Positions 45,848 to 57,446 of a stretch of 64,000 nucleotides of DNA are shown piece after piece (the stretch's first letter is position 1; each line of letters starts with the position of its first letter). A program made the position numbers and the translations under genes. This DNA comes from an uncultured Luminiphilus sp. (lineage in GTDB: Bacteria > Pseudomonadota > Gammaproteobacteria > Pseudomonadales > Halieaceae): positions 16,014 to 80,013 of the forward strand of contig CALKNZ010000006.1 of the NCBI GenBank assembly GCA_938091995.1. Reading direction: 5' to 3'. Below the pieces are notes generated by a model, which saw nothing but the letters and a program-made list of their open reading frames with translations, was not told the DNA's origin and did not search any database.

Positions 45848-46269
45848 TAGGCTAGCTCTGGCTGCAAAGCGACAATTGATGCGCGTAAAGAGGCGGGAAT
45901 AGAACAGGGCTTACGATCAGTTTTATCAACAAATACGCTGACAAAACTACCTCGAGCCGCCACCTCACCGGTACGGCGGTTTGTCATTTCCCATTCCGAG
46001 GTCAAACTGCTGTTACCCAATTTAGTGAAAGCGACACCGACATCAACCCAATCGCCCGGCAAGCACTCGCTCACAAAATCAATATTAGCGTTCACGGTAA
46101 AGGTTAGCGTGGGCTGCTCGTGGATTTTATTAAAGTCCCAGCCGAGCTCAGCCCAAAAATCTGCAGACACTTCATCGGCTAAAACGAGATAAGTGGCAAA
46201 ATAGGCATGACCATTGGCATCAGTATCTGCAAAGCGAACCTTCTGCTCTCCAACGTAGGGGTAGGACAT
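45847..46269 (-). CDS. Acyl-CoA thioesterase, 4HBT hot-dog family
   Basis: 140 aa from the ATG at 46269 with GAGG six bases upstream; a GTG at 46281 is less likely. VRFADTDANGHAYFATYL is the 4-hydroxybenzoyl-CoA-thioesterase/YbgC signature with the catalytic Asp and the N-G-H turn. Hydrolyses acyl-CoA thioesters in the cytoplasm; chain preference unknown. Confidence 0.9.
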   Translation of the reverse strand: MSYPYVGEQKVRFADTDANGHAYFATYLVLADEVSADFWAELGWDFNKIHEQPTLTFTVNANIDFVSECLPGDWVDVGVAFTKLGNSSLTSEWEMTNRRTGEVAARGSFVSVFVDKTDRKPCSIPASLRASIVALQPELA

Positions 46270-46561
46270 AGTGAACCTCACTTTCTAACGTACGTTTAAA
46301 AATGTTACGCCTCGGGTCCTTTAAAGGCTTTCAGCCACAGGACAGCAAGGCACTAATGTTCGGCATTTAGCGAACTTTACTTTATCCATGCCGTTGCATC
46401 TTTAGTTGTAGAATGCCACTCAGCCCGTAACACTGACAGTGTACGACGTCGGGTCTAATTTCGATCAATCAAAAGAAAGCAACTTACGAAGGGCAGCGAT
46501 TATCAACACGCCTTGTCAATGCTTGTTATCGGAACCACTATCGGCGAAACATTGACCTAAA

Positions 46562-47134
46562 ATGGCAAGTCTACGACATAAGGAGTTCCCCACTTTGGGA
46601 CAACGAACTGCCAAGACCCCCGGCGAACCCGAGTCAACTCGAGGACTCGGTCGCGGTATGTCAATTATTGCCTGGATCGTGTTACTCGGCTTGATGACGA
46701 CGTTTTTTCAAGGCAAGTTAGATGATCGACGTAATCCCAATCGAACAGTAAGTTCTTCTCTAGGGGAAGACGGGCGCGCCGAAGTGGTGTTAGAGCGGAA
46801 TCGAATGGGCCATTACGTGGCCAACGGCACAATCAATGGCGTTAGAGTAACGTTTCTTCTGGACACAGGTGCTACGGGTGTGGCGATTTCTCCAGAGTTA
46901 GCCCAGCGAGCCGGGGCACCTCGAGGCAAAGCCATTATGACCCGAACCGCTAATGGCAATGCACAAGGCTTTTTAACGCAGCTCAAGTCCGTACAGCTGG
47001 GTGCTATTGAGCAAAACAATGTTCCTGCCCAAATCGCACCGGGGCTCGCTACCGCTGAAGTGTTACTGGGCATGTCATTTTTAAAGCACCTTGAAATGGT
47101 CCAACGAGGCGATACCCTCACGCTTCGGCAATAG
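46562..47134 (+). CDS. Membrane-anchored retropepsin-like aspartic protease (TIGR02281 type)
   Basis: 190 aa. One membrane span at about 34-50 (MSIIAWIVLLGLMTTFF), then a clan AA aspartic protease domain with FLLDTGATGVAIS (D101-T-G) and a second flap GMSFLKHLEMVQRGDTLTL. A single DTG means it acts as a dimer. N-terminus inside, protease domain in the periplasm. Substrate unknown; monocistronic, with a cytochrome c gene 94 nt downstream. Confidence 0.88.
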   Translation: MASLRHKEFPTLGQRTAKTPGEPESTRGLGRGMSIIAWIVLLGLMTTFFQGKLDDRRNPNRTVSSSLGEDGRAEVVLERNRMGHYVANGTINGVRVTFLLDTGATGVAISPELAQRAGAPRGKAIMTRTANGNAQGFLTQLKSVQLGAIEQNNVPAQIAPGLATAEVLLGMSFLKHLEMVQRGDTLTLRQ

Positions 47135-47228
47135 TGCCTAGTCCATGGGTTCTACTTCCCATCAAAACCCTTTACCATTCCCCGCGCAGAATTTCCTCGA
47201 CCCCTAGTACTTTGGAGCCAGTCATACC

Positions 47229-47666
47229 ATGAATAGTAATTTCGCCATACTCCTGTTTATGCTCATCATCACCGGATTGACGTGGGCTGGAATGCATAAC
47301 AACGACCCCAGCTGGAGCGGCAACAAAAACCAATGCATTGATGACTGTTATGCTAATTGGAAGGCCGAAAACGGCGGCAGCATCGCCGACGTTGAGCGAG
47401 TCAAGCAAGAAGCACTAGCGGCAGCCTCACCGGCGGCCTTGGGCGAAAAATACTACGGTCAGTGCGTTGCTTGTCATGGTGGCAACGGTGGCGGAGGCAT
47501 TGGCCCGCAACTGCAAGGACAGCCCGGATCTGATATCAAAATGAAACTGACGGCCTACCGAAGCGGTGAGCAGCGTGGCGCTCAGTCTGCAATGATGTGG
47601 CCGGTCGCCAAACCAATGACAGACGCCGACATAGAAAATCTCACCGCCTATATTTCGTCGCTCTAA
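47229..47666 (+). CDS. Membrane-anchored c-type cytochrome (c5-like)
   Basis: 145 aa. N-terminal anchor (FAILLFMLIITGLTWAG), then a haem motif CVACH (79-83) in a c5/c4-type domain (YYGQCVACHGGNGGGGIGPQLQGQ) with a Met ligand in MMWPVAKPM. Between the anchor and the haem domain is an extra Cys pair, C36 and C40 (QCIDDCYANW), not part of a haem site. Likely small electron carrier of the periplasm. Confidence 0.88.
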   Translation: MNSNFAILLFMLIITGLTWAGMHNNDPSWSGNKNQCIDDCYANWKAENGGSIADVERVKQEALAAASPAALGEKYYGQCVACHGGNGGGGIGPQLQGQPGSDIKMKLTAYRSGEQRGAQSAMMWPVAKPMTDADIENLTAYISSL

Positions 47667-47975
47667 AACCGCGCCATTTTATGGGGTAAGGCTGTGCCCA
47701 ACGGCACCGCCATCCCCAGCAACGCTGCATGACGCTTAGATAGCTCGCTCCCGAAGCACAGCCCTGCTTTAGAGCCATCAGTGCGCAGTGAGGACTTTTT
47801 CGCTCCTACCCGTCGTTGATTTGCAGCCCGCCTTGAGCATTAACATCACATAGGCCGCGCTGTAAGGTTAGCCACTTATGCATGCCCAACAATAGCAACG
47901 ACATTGCGATCGAGGTGAGGCAGGAAATTAGGGAAAAGCGGGGAGAGCCATAAACTGCAGTGCCAAAGCGCAGAT
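47667..47975. other. Intergenic region after the cytochrome c gene
   Basis: 309 bases between convergent genes. The only frame of note is on the minus strand (48015-47806, 69 codons from a TTG), with a hydrophobic stretch SLISCLTSIAMSLLLLG; it overlaps the end of the hydroxylase gene and lacks a good start, so I do not call it. Confidence 0.5.
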
Positions 47976-49238
47976 CTAAGCGGTTTGTGTTTTCGGCGTA
48001 TGACCGACCTCCCAAGCTAACACCGCCAAACTAGCACCGCACCATAGGCAGGCCGCGATTAGCCAACCCTGATTGAGCGGTAATAAAACAAGGGTCATCA
48101 CAACCGTCAAAAACCGCGGTAGCTCTAGCAAGCATAACGATGAAAAACGCCAACCCTGTAGCCAACCTGCGGTCACTACCCCGGTCCAAACCAACATCAG
48201 CCACCACAGCCAATACCCCTCGGGAGACAAGGACCCCAGCTGCCCCCAAAGCAATAACACCGTCGCCGCAAGCAGCTGCAGCCCGCCATAAACCCTCCGG
48301 GGCAGCGATACCTCAGGATCAAAGCGCACAAACTGCTCGAGATCGGTTTTCTCTCGGGGCCACCGCGCACGCACATCGTTGGGTTGCCAACCGGTTCGCG
48401 CCCACAAAACGCGAAATCGATCTCTCAAACGGGTAGTTCTTCGCATGTCGTCAAACATGTCTTTGTAAATATGCGTTAAAGCCACGAGCGGATTCCAACT
48501 CCGGATAGGGCCTCTAATACCAAAAACACAGGGAACTTCGGTTAATTCCCGCTGATAAGTGCCAAACAAACGATCCCAAACAATAAACACCCCACCATAG
48601 TTGCGATCCAGATAACTATCGTTTTGGGCATGATGGACGCGATGATTAGAGGGCGTTACGAATATCTGTTCCATCCAACCCAGCTCAGGTATGTGCTGGG
48701 TATGGACCCAAAATTGATAGATAAGATTGATTGCCCCCACGGTCACAACGACTTCAGCGGGAATTCCCAGCAAAAATAGAGGCACATAGAATATCCAGCC
48801 CAGTAAAAACCCTGAGCTCGTCTGGCGCAGCGCCGTCGAGAGGTTGTAATCCTCGCTTTGGTGGTGAGCCACATGAGCAGCCCATAAAATTTGCCGCTCA
48901 TGTCCCATTCGGTGCAGCCAGTAGTAACACAGGTCATACAATATAAACGCGACAACCCAGGTCCCTATCGCGTCAGTTTGCCACTGTGGAATGGCCGTCT
49001 CACTGGCAGCCCAGGCATAGACGAGGCCGCCCACTCCCAAGACAATGAACTTTCTGGCTTGACTGAGAATACCTAACATTAAACTGCTGAAGGCATCGTT
49101 TAGCCGATACGTATTTCGCCCGCGCGCGATACCAAAGCCCAATTCAAAGGCCATTGCCAGCAAGAAGAACGGAACTGCAAGTTGAATAAGATCCACTGTC
49201 GACACGATTCCTGAAATAAGTTCGAGCGCGAAGTACAT
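47976..49238 (-). CDS. Sterol desaturase/fatty acid hydroxylase superfamily membrane enzyme
   Basis: 420 aa from the ATG at 49238 (GTG at 49247 possible). Membrane spans plus the di-iron histidine boxes HRMGH (109-113), HVAHH (122-126) and HRVHH (199-203). A C-terminal extension of about 170 residues adds four more membrane spans (residues 290-410). Likely hydroxylates or desaturates a lipid, or cleaves an alkyl ether as in TMEM195-like proteins; substrate unknown. A small palindrome ACACT-CAA-AGTGT (49244-49256) overlaps its start region. Confidence 0.88.
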   Translation of the reverse strand: MYFALELISGIVSTVDLIQLAVPFFLLAMAFELGFGIARGRNTYRLNDAFSSLMLGILSQARKFIVLGVGGLVYAWAASETAIPQWQTDAIGTWVVAFILYDLCYYWLHRMGHERQILWAAHVAHHQSEDYNLSTALRQTSSGFLLGWIFYVPLFLLGIPAEVVVTVGAINLIYQFWVHTQHIPELGWMEQIFVTPSNHRVHHAQNDSYLDRNYGGVFIVWDRLFGTYQRELTEVPCVFGIRGPIRSWNPLVALTHIYKDMFDDMRRTTRLRDRFRVLWARTGWQPNDVRARWPREKTDLEQFVRFDPEVSLPRRVYGGLQLLAATVLLLWGQLGSLSPEGYWLWWLMLVWTGVVTAGWLQGWRFSSLCLLELPRFLTVVMTLVLLPLNQGWLIAACLWCGASLAVLAWEVGHTPKTQTA

Positions 49239-49553
49239 CGCCCACACTCAAAGTGTTACCACTATAAAACAAACCGTTCTAATTAGGGCACGATAATGGT
49301 TGTGCGCTCAAAGACGAAAAGCTCCGAGCCAGCAATAATGATACCTGACGGTAGATTGACCACCCTACCGCCTAATAAACATGGTCTGGCGCCGTGTGGT
49401 TTTCGTAGCCATGATGATAAATTAACTTTTGCACCCCCTAACTTAGAATAAACGAGCATTCACAGGTATTTTGAGAGCCCTGCAGCACCTTACAGCTAAG
49501 CCATGGGGACTGTTCAAACAAACAGCAAAATTATCAAACTGCGGAGTTACGCC
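49239..49553. other. Divergent intergenic region
   Basis: 315 bases between the hydroxylase and the penicillin-acylase-family genes. Contains the ACACT/AGTGT palindrome at 49244-49256 and otherwise nothing that I can recognise. Both promoters should be here. Confidence 0.5.
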
Positions 49554-51632
49554 ATGCAAAAATTCATCACGCTGCTTATCTTGACTACCAGCCTACTGGT
49601 GCTCTCTGCGGTAGCTGCGGCATGGGATGCAGAAATCGAGCGGGATATCTGGGGCGTACCACATATCAAGGGTGTTAGAGACGCCGATGTCGCCTATGGG
49701 CTGGGCTATGCCATGGCTGAAGACACTTGGAAGGTAATTGAAGAGATGGTCCCTTACTATCGAGGCAATGCAGGTAGCTATTTTGGACCTGAAGCCGCCA
49801 AACAAGACTATGTCGTTCATTGGTTAGGCCTGTGGGACGATCTTAACCTCCGCTATGAAACTGATTTGACACCCGAAACTCGTGAGTATGTAGAAGCCTA
49901 CGCTGCGGGCATCACCCGCTATGCGCAAGAGCACCCAGAGGCCGTGTCACTCGATGTATTACCGCTGACTGGGCAAGACGTTATTGCCGGTCATATGCTG
50001 CGGCATCCCATGTTTTACGGCTTTCAAAGCACGGTAACCGAACTATTAGGCGACACCCGAGCCCGCCCCATCGCGACGGCCAAAAGCGTCACCTTAAACG
50101 ATCAACCCGTAGGCTCTAATGCCATTGCCGTTGGACCCAAGCGCAGCGCTGATGGGTCAACTATGCTGGTGATTAACTCGCATCAGCCTCTAACGGGCCC
50201 AGTGGCATGGTACGAGGCGCACCTTCAGTCTGAATCAGGCCTCAATGTGATGGGTGGTCTTTTCCCGGGCGCCCCCGCTATCGGTGTGGGCTTCACACCC
50301 GAGACGGCTTGGGGGGCAACAGTTAATAAACCCGATCTCGTTGATGTCTACGTTCTAGATGTTGACCCGGAAAATGAGAACCGCTACCGGCTTGATGGCC
50401 AATGGTTCGAGCTAGAGCAGAAGTCCGTGAAAATCAAAGTTCTCATCTGGGGCTTTATACCCTGGTCGGTGAACGAGACTGTTTATCGATCAGTGCATGG
50501 TCCGGTTTTGAAAACAGCCCACGGAACCTATGCCATCCGCTATGCCGGCATGGGTGAAATGAAGCAAGTCGAACAGTGGCGCGCTATGAACAGGGCGCGA
50601 AGCTTTGAAGCCTGGCAGGATGCTATGGCACTCAATCACATCCAGAGCTTTAATTTTGTCTATGCCGGCCGAGCTGGCAACATTCACTTTATCCACAATG
50701 CGCAAATGCCAAAACGCGCCCCGGGCTGGGACTGGTCGCAATATTTGCCGGGTGACCGTGCTGACCTTATCTGGAAAACCTACTACGACACCCGCTTGAT
50801 GCCGCAAATCACCAACCCTGATTCCGGCTTCATACTGAGCACCAACCAATCCCCCTTCGCGATTTCGGAAGCTGGTAGTAATCCTAACGCTGACAATGTC
50901 GCGCCCAATGGCGGCTGGCAAACCCGCATGACCAATAGAGCCGTGAGAGGTCTAGCGCTGTTTGCGCAACACGACACGGTTTCTGAGCAACAACTCCTTG
51001 ATATTAAACATGACCATGTCTATGACGAAAATTATCGAGGGATGGACTTTCTCCGCAAGGTCGTCGCACTAGAGCTCAGCGACCCTCAGATGCTAGAGGC
51101 CCAGCGAATCCTCGCCAATTGGAACCGTGCCACAGACAAAGGCAATCAGAATGCACCGTTGGGTGTTTGTGTTTTAGCCGCAGAATGGCTATCGGAAAGT
51201 GGCGGCACCCCCGTGCCAGACGCCCGAGAAACACTCAGTAACTGTGTCCAGCAGATTGTCGACATGACGGGACGGCTGCGCCCCACGTGGGGTGAGGTGA
51301 ATCGGCATGGACGCGGCGATACTCACTATGCCATGGCGGGTGGACCCGACACCCTCAGAGCCGCTTACGCGACACCCGGGGGAGAAGATAAAAACTTTAA
51401 TCGTGTCACTGGAGGCGATGGCCTTTATTATCTGGTGCGCTGGGACGCCAATGGCAAACAAACGATTCAAGGGACGCATCAGTACGGCAATCATTTTGAT
51501 GACCCCCTAGATCCACACTTTCATGACCAGACAGAAGACTTTGCCAACGAGGTATTGCATACCGCGCTTTTTCATAAGCGCGATAGAGCCGCGCTAGTTG
51601 AACGACGCTACACGATTTCCAGTGAAGATTAA
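49554..51632 (+). CDS. Penicillin acylase family (Ntn) hydrolase
   Basis: 692 aa from the ATG at 49554 with GGAG seven bases upstream. Signal peptide MQKFITLLILTTSLLVLSAVAAA, then an alpha-chain segment with ERDIWGVPHIKG. The autocatalytic site is GSNAIAVGP, where the Ser becomes the beta-chain N-terminal nucleophile; later blocks are FTPETAWGATVN and LSTNQSPF. Family members hydrolyse penicillins, acyl-homoserine lactones or other amides in the periplasm. Which amide is cleaved here cannot be told. Monocistronic. Confidence 0.9.
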   Translation: MQKFITLLILTTSLLVLSAVAAAWDAEIERDIWGVPHIKGVRDADVAYGLGYAMAEDTWKVIEEMVPYYRGNAGSYFGPEAAKQDYVVHWLGLWDDLNLRYETDLTPETREYVEAYAAGITRYAQEHPEAVSLDVLPLTGQDVIAGHMLRHPMFYGFQSTVTELLGDTRARPIATAKSVTLNDQPVGSNAIAVGPKRSADGSTMLVINSHQPLTGPVAWYEAHLQSESGLNVMGGLFPGAPAIGVGFTPETAWGATVNKPDLVDVYVLDVDPENENRYRLDGQWFELEQKSVKIKVLIWGFIPWSVNETVYRSVHGPVLKTAHGTYAIRYAGMGEMKQVEQWRAMNRARSFEAWQDAMALNHIQSFNFVYAGRAGNIHFIHNAQMPKRAPGWDWSQYLPGDRADLIWKTYYDTRLMPQITNPDSGFILSTNQSPFAISEAGSNPNADNVAPNGGWQTRMTNRAVRGLALFAQHDTVSEQQLLDIKHDHVYDENYRGMDFLRKVVALELSDPQMLEAQRILANWNRATDKGNQNAPLGVCVLAAEWLSESGGTPVPDARETLSNCVQQIVDMTGRLRPTWGEVNRHGRGDTHYAMAGGPDTLRAAYATPGGEDKNFNRVTGGDGLYYLVRWDANGKQTIQGTHQYGNHFDDPLDPHFHDQTEDFANEVLHTALFHKRDRAALVERRYTISSED

Positions 51633-51982
51633 GATACAACAAACGCGTGAGATCAAACGTTACCCTTGGCAACGCCACTGAGGCAACGACCGTGAAGCCA
51701 AAAGCCGAAGAGGTAAAGGCATCGTTCACCCGCCAGTCACAATAGGCACCGTTGTATTCTCAACGGTCTCTTGCACACGGCCTCCAGTCCCTAAATTTGA
51801 CAACGTTACCGGACCAAAGCCTCCAAACTTGCCTAAGCCTTTGATCGAATGAAAGTGGCACCGCTGCGCCGAGGGCACCACTCCCGACAAATTAGCTCCA
51901 GGACGTCGGTCGGTATCTCAGAAACCTCAACCGCCATTCAGCCTAACTGTCATGTCGGACTATCGGCCTGAAAATCAATCGG
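51633..51982. other. Intergenic region between convergent genes
   Basis: 350 bases after the acylase gene and before the end of the fadH-like gene. No gene-like frame, clear terminator or repeat seen. Confidence 0.5.
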
Positions 51983-54097
<2,115 letters not shown>

Positions 54098-54133
54098 TTA
54101 ATCGTTAATCGTTTGGTCGCAGGGGATCTATCA

Positions 54134-54655
54134 ATGTCAATTAACCTATACGACGCCAGTGTTTTATCGTATCTGCAAACGGTAAAAGCTGTTTCAAAAA
54201 CCCTCAAACTTGCCGAAGAAGCAGCCGCTGACAACATATTAGACCTCGAGTCGACCCTAGATTTTCAGCTGAGAGACAACATGCTGCCCTTCTCTTTTCA
54301 GGTCATCTCCGTTTGGCATCATTCTCTGGGCGCACTCAAGGGCATGAAGGCGGGGGTATTTGAACCACCGCCAAAAGTTACCGACCTTTCATGGTCAAAG
54401 CTCAAAGAGCTGCTTAAAGAAGCTGAAGACTACCTTGTCGAGCAAGACCCAGAAACGATTAATGCCTTAATGGGTAAAGACATGATCTTCCGTGTGGGCA
54501 AGCGTGAGATGCCTTTTACAGCTGACGGCTTTTTGCTGAGCTTTTCCCTTCCCAACGTTCATTTTCATGCGGCAACAACTTACGCGATCTTACGCCATCT
54601 CGGCGTCCCCTTGGGCAAACTCGATTACCTTGGGGAGATGCGCTTTAACGGCTAA
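54134..54655 (+). CDS. DUF1993 family protein
   Basis: 173 aa from the ATG at 54134 with AGGGG eight bases upstream; longer in-frame starts run back into the divergent fadH gene. YDASVLSYLQTVKAVSKTL at the start and HFHAATTYAILRHLGVPLGKLDY at the end are the DUF1993 signature, a DinB-like helical bundle. No function known. Not in an operon. Confidence 0.85.
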   Translation: MSINLYDASVLSYLQTVKAVSKTLKLAEEAAADNILDLESTLDFQLRDNMLPFSFQVISVWHHSLGALKGMKAGVFEPPPKVTDLSWSKLKELLKEAEDYLVEQDPETINALMGKDMIFRVGKREMPFTADGFLLSFSLPNVHFHAATTYAILRHLGVPLGKLDYLGEMRFNG

Positions 54656-54691
54656 GCTGCCTCGCTAACGCGATATTGGCCGCTAACCTTT

Positions 54692-55837
54692 TTAAATCGC
54701 ACCGCTCTCACGGAGTTGGGCCTCATCGAGGCCCAGAGCCTGCACAATTTCCGCAGTGTGCTGCCCCGGTACCGGACACGCCCCAACGGTTGGCTTTGTC
54801 ACACTAAACTGCGGTGCAGGCGCAGGTTGAACCACGCCCTCGCGGGTAATAAAAGTCTCCCGCTCAACATTGTGTGGGTGTTCGACCGCCTCGGTTAAAT
54901 TAAGTACGGGTGCAAAACAAACATCCGTACCTTCAAGCAATGCGCACCATTCATCCCGGGTTTTTTCACCGAACAACATAGCCATGCGCTCTTTACCGGC
55001 TGGCCACTGTGTTTTGTCCCACTGATCGGCAAAGAGTGGATCGTCACTCAAGCCCAGACGTGTCATGAGATCGGCATAAAACTGAGGTTCCAGCGGACAG
55101 ATGGTAATGTACTGGCCATCGGAGCAGGCATAAGTGTCATTCCATGGCGCACCAAAATCAGCCCAACCCGACCCGGGCTCATCACTAATTTGCCCAGTGT
55201 TATGCATCATGCGCAACAATGAAGAAATGTAAGCAGAGCCATCGGTAATCGCCGCATCAACTACCTGACCTTCTCCAGTTTTTTCAGCGTGATACAAGCC
55301 GCTGAGAAGACCAAAAATCAAGATCATGGTTCCGCCACCAATGTCACCCACCAGGGTCAACGGCGCCGAGGGGACTCGGTCGGTGCTACCACCAGGCCAC
55401 AAAGCACCGCTGAGCGCTATGTAGTTGGGGTCGTGCCCGGCGGCATGGGCCAAGGGACCGCTTTGTCCCCAACCCGTCATACGGCCGAATACCAGCCGGG
55501 GGTTACGCGCCAAACAAACCTCTGGGCCCAGACCGAGTCGCTCCATAACGCCGGGGCGAAACCCTTCGATCAATAGATCACTATCGGCGACCAGTTGCAG
55601 AACCAATTCGACGCCGGCCGGATTTTTAAGATCGACAGCAACCGAGCGTTTACCTCGGTTGTAGAACGTTTGCGCCGCCATCTGTTGACTCGTGGGCGCG
55701 GCATTTGCATTGGGTGAGCGCCGCTCGATGACCGTCACTTCAGCACCCATATCAGCGAGCATCATGCCAGCACAGGGTCCGGGACCGATTCCCGCTAACT
55801 CAACAACTTTTACACCCGCGAGTGGTCCTCGAGACAT
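54692..55837 (-). CDS. CaiB/BaiF-family, alpha-methylacyl-CoA racemase-like
   Basis: 381 aa. LAGVKVVELAGIGPGPCAGMMLADMGAEV (two blocks) and YNRGKRSVAVDLK are family III CoA-transferase signatures; AGHDPNYIALSGALW with its His, and the WADFGAPWNDTYA Asp region, match alpha-methylacyl-CoA racemase rather than a formyl-CoA transferase. It epimerises 2-methyl-branched acyl-CoAs so that beta-oxidation can act. AAGGAG precedes the ATG. The adjacent acyl-CoA dehydrogenase supports an acyl-CoA pathway. Confidence 0.87.
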   Translation of the reverse strand: MSRGPLAGVKVVELAGIGPGPCAGMMLADMGAEVTVIERRSPNANAAPTSQQMAAQTFYNRGKRSVAVDLKNPAGVELVLQLVADSDLLIEGFRPGVMERLGLGPEVCLARNPRLVFGRMTGWGQSGPLAHAAGHDPNYIALSGALWPGGSTDRVPSAPLTLVGDIGGGTMILIFGLLSGLYHAEKTGEGQVVDAAITDGSAYISSLLRMMHNTGQISDEPGSGWADFGAPWNDTYACSDGQYITICPLEPQFYADLMTRLGLSDDPLFADQWDKTQWPAGKERMAMLFGEKTRDEWCALLEGTDVCFAPVLNLTEAVEHPHNVERETFITREGVVQPAPAPQFSVTKPTVGACPVPGQHTAEIVQALGLDEAQLRESGAI

Positions 55838-55888
55838 TGATAACTCCTTTTACAACACAGTTTGCTGGCAGATAGGGTGAGGGCTGTT

Positions 55889-57040
55889 TTAAGCCGCTAA
55901 TAAATCACGGCCAATAATAAGCTTCATGATTTCACTAGTGCCGCCGTAGATACGCTGCACCCGTGCATCGGCATAGGCCCTGGCTATAGGGTACTCAGTC
56001 ATGTAGCCATAACCACCGTGCATCTGCACGCAATCGTCGACCACTTTACACTGCAATTCGGTCGCCAGCAGTTTTGCCTTAGAGGCATCTACTGCGCTGA
56101 GCTCTTTGCTTAAATGTAATTCAGCACAGCGATCAACAAATGTACGCATGGCCGTCACCTCGGCATCGAGCTGAGCCAATTGAAACTGCGTGTGCTGAAA
56201 ATCAGCAATGCGTTTACCAAAAGCCGAGCGCTCCTTAACGTAGGCTACTGTCATCGTCAAAGCCGCTTCTGTTGCGGCGACAGCAGAGGCCGCGATAGTC
56301 AAGCGCTCTTGTGGTAGCTCCTGCATAAGGTACATAAAGCCCATGCCTTCTTCCCCAAGCAAATTCTCCTTGGGCACCTTGACATCGTTGAAAAATAATT
56401 CCGAAGTATCGGCCGCCTTCTGACCGACCTTGTCTAAATTGCGCCCTCTCTCGAATCCCGGCATACCGCGTTCGACCATGAGCAAACTGAAGGCTCTGGC
56501 ACCTGCTTCTGGCGCGTCATTGGTGCGACAAACAACGATCACCACATCGGCCTGCTGACCACTGCTGATAAATGTTTTGGCACCATTAAGCAGATAATGA
56601 TCGCCACAATCGACTGCTGATGTGCGGATACCCTGCAAATCCGATCCAGTACCAGGCTCAGTCATAGCAATGGCCGTCACGATCTCTCCGGAAATACATT
56701 TGGGTAGAAACTTTTGTTTCTGGGCTTCATTACCCACATTTTCGATGTAGGGCACCACAATGTCAGAGTGCAAAATGAAACCAACTCCCGCCATACCCAG
56801 GTCAGACAACTCCTCCCCCACAATCACGTTATAACGATAATCTGCACCTGCACCCCCGTAGGCTTCAGAAACGGTGGGACATAAATAACCCTGAGCTCCA
56901 GCTTTGGTCCACAGGCTGCGATCAATTTCGCCGTCCTTCTCCCATTGATCGTAGTGGGGTACCGCCTCAGCTTCCAAAAAACGGCGGAACGACTCACGAA
57001 ACTGCTCGTGCTCAGGATCAAATAACGTTCTTGGAATCAT
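55889..57040 (-). CDS. Acyl-CoA dehydrogenase
   Basis: 383 aa, three-domain acyl-CoA dehydrogenase: TAIAMTEPGTGSDLQGIRT (FAD/substrate), HGGYGYMTEYPIARAYADAR and YGGTSEIMKLIIGRDLL with the catalytic Glu in the usual short- to medium-chain/long-chain-like place. FAD enzyme passing electrons to ETF. 51 nt upstream of the racemase-like gene on the same strand, so likely co-transcribed. Chain specificity unknown. Confidence 0.92.
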   Translation of the reverse strand: MIPRTLFDPEHEQFRESFRRFLEAEAVPHYDQWEKDGEIDRSLWTKAGAQGYLCPTVSEAYGGAGADYRYNVIVGEELSDLGMAGVGFILHSDIVVPYIENVGNEAQKQKFLPKCISGEIVTAIAMTEPGTGSDLQGIRTSAVDCGDHYLLNGAKTFISSGQQADVVIVVCRTNDAPEAGARAFSLLMVERGMPGFERGRNLDKVGQKAADTSELFFNDVKVPKENLLGEEGMGFMYLMQELPQERLTIAASAVAATEAALTMTVAYVKERSAFGKRIADFQHTQFQLAQLDAEVTAMRTFVDRCAELHLSKELSAVDASKAKLLATELQCKVVDDCVQMHGGYGYMTEYPIARAYADARVQRIYGGTSEIMKLIIGRDLLAA

Positions 57041-57446
57041 GGTGGGGCCCTTATTCGCTCATGTGTAAAGTTACTGATGCAGCGATGTTAATCGTTTTAG
57101 TATCAAAGCCGTTACATAAACCGCACAATTTCCAGCCTAAAGCGCTGTTACTGCCGGGTAACGAAGAATCAGCACAATGCGATGGCGCCGTTAAAATTTT
57201 ACAGCCCCGAAAGCGCTATCTGCGACTGTCGTCAAATTATCATTGGCCCACGTCTGCTAGCACAGTTTAACCGCCACGATCACAGCCACATCACTCAAGA
57301 CCAGAACTTGGCGGCCTGTTGTTGACCGCGCGTAGAAAAACATACGCCAAGTTCAAATTCAAGCCGGAAGTGGTGATCACTAGACTCCAAAATTGACACC
57401 TTAAATGCTATTGTGCGGCAACTTTAACCACAGATAGAGAGCCATT
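57041..57446. other. Divergent intergenic region with a 10-bp inverted repeat
   Basis: 406 bases between the acyl-CoA dehydrogenase and ThDP-enzyme genes. GAACTTGGCG (57304-57313) and CGCCAAGTTC (57345-57354) form a perfect inverted repeat with a 31-nt spacer, about 92 nt before the ThDP gene; it could be an operator or a leader hairpin. A TTGACA box at 57393-57398 has no suitable -10 box after it. No gene-like frame. Confidence 0.5.

Noticed and set aside
47806..48015. Minus-strand 69-codon frame with a hydrophobic stretch after the hydroxylase gene
   Set aside because: TTG start inside the hydroxylase 3' end, no ribosome-binding site, and no recognisable family.
57393..57415. TTGACA as a -35 box for the ThDP gene
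   Set aside because: No -10-like hexamer at 16-18 bp spacing; the nearest TATTGT is only 10 bp away.
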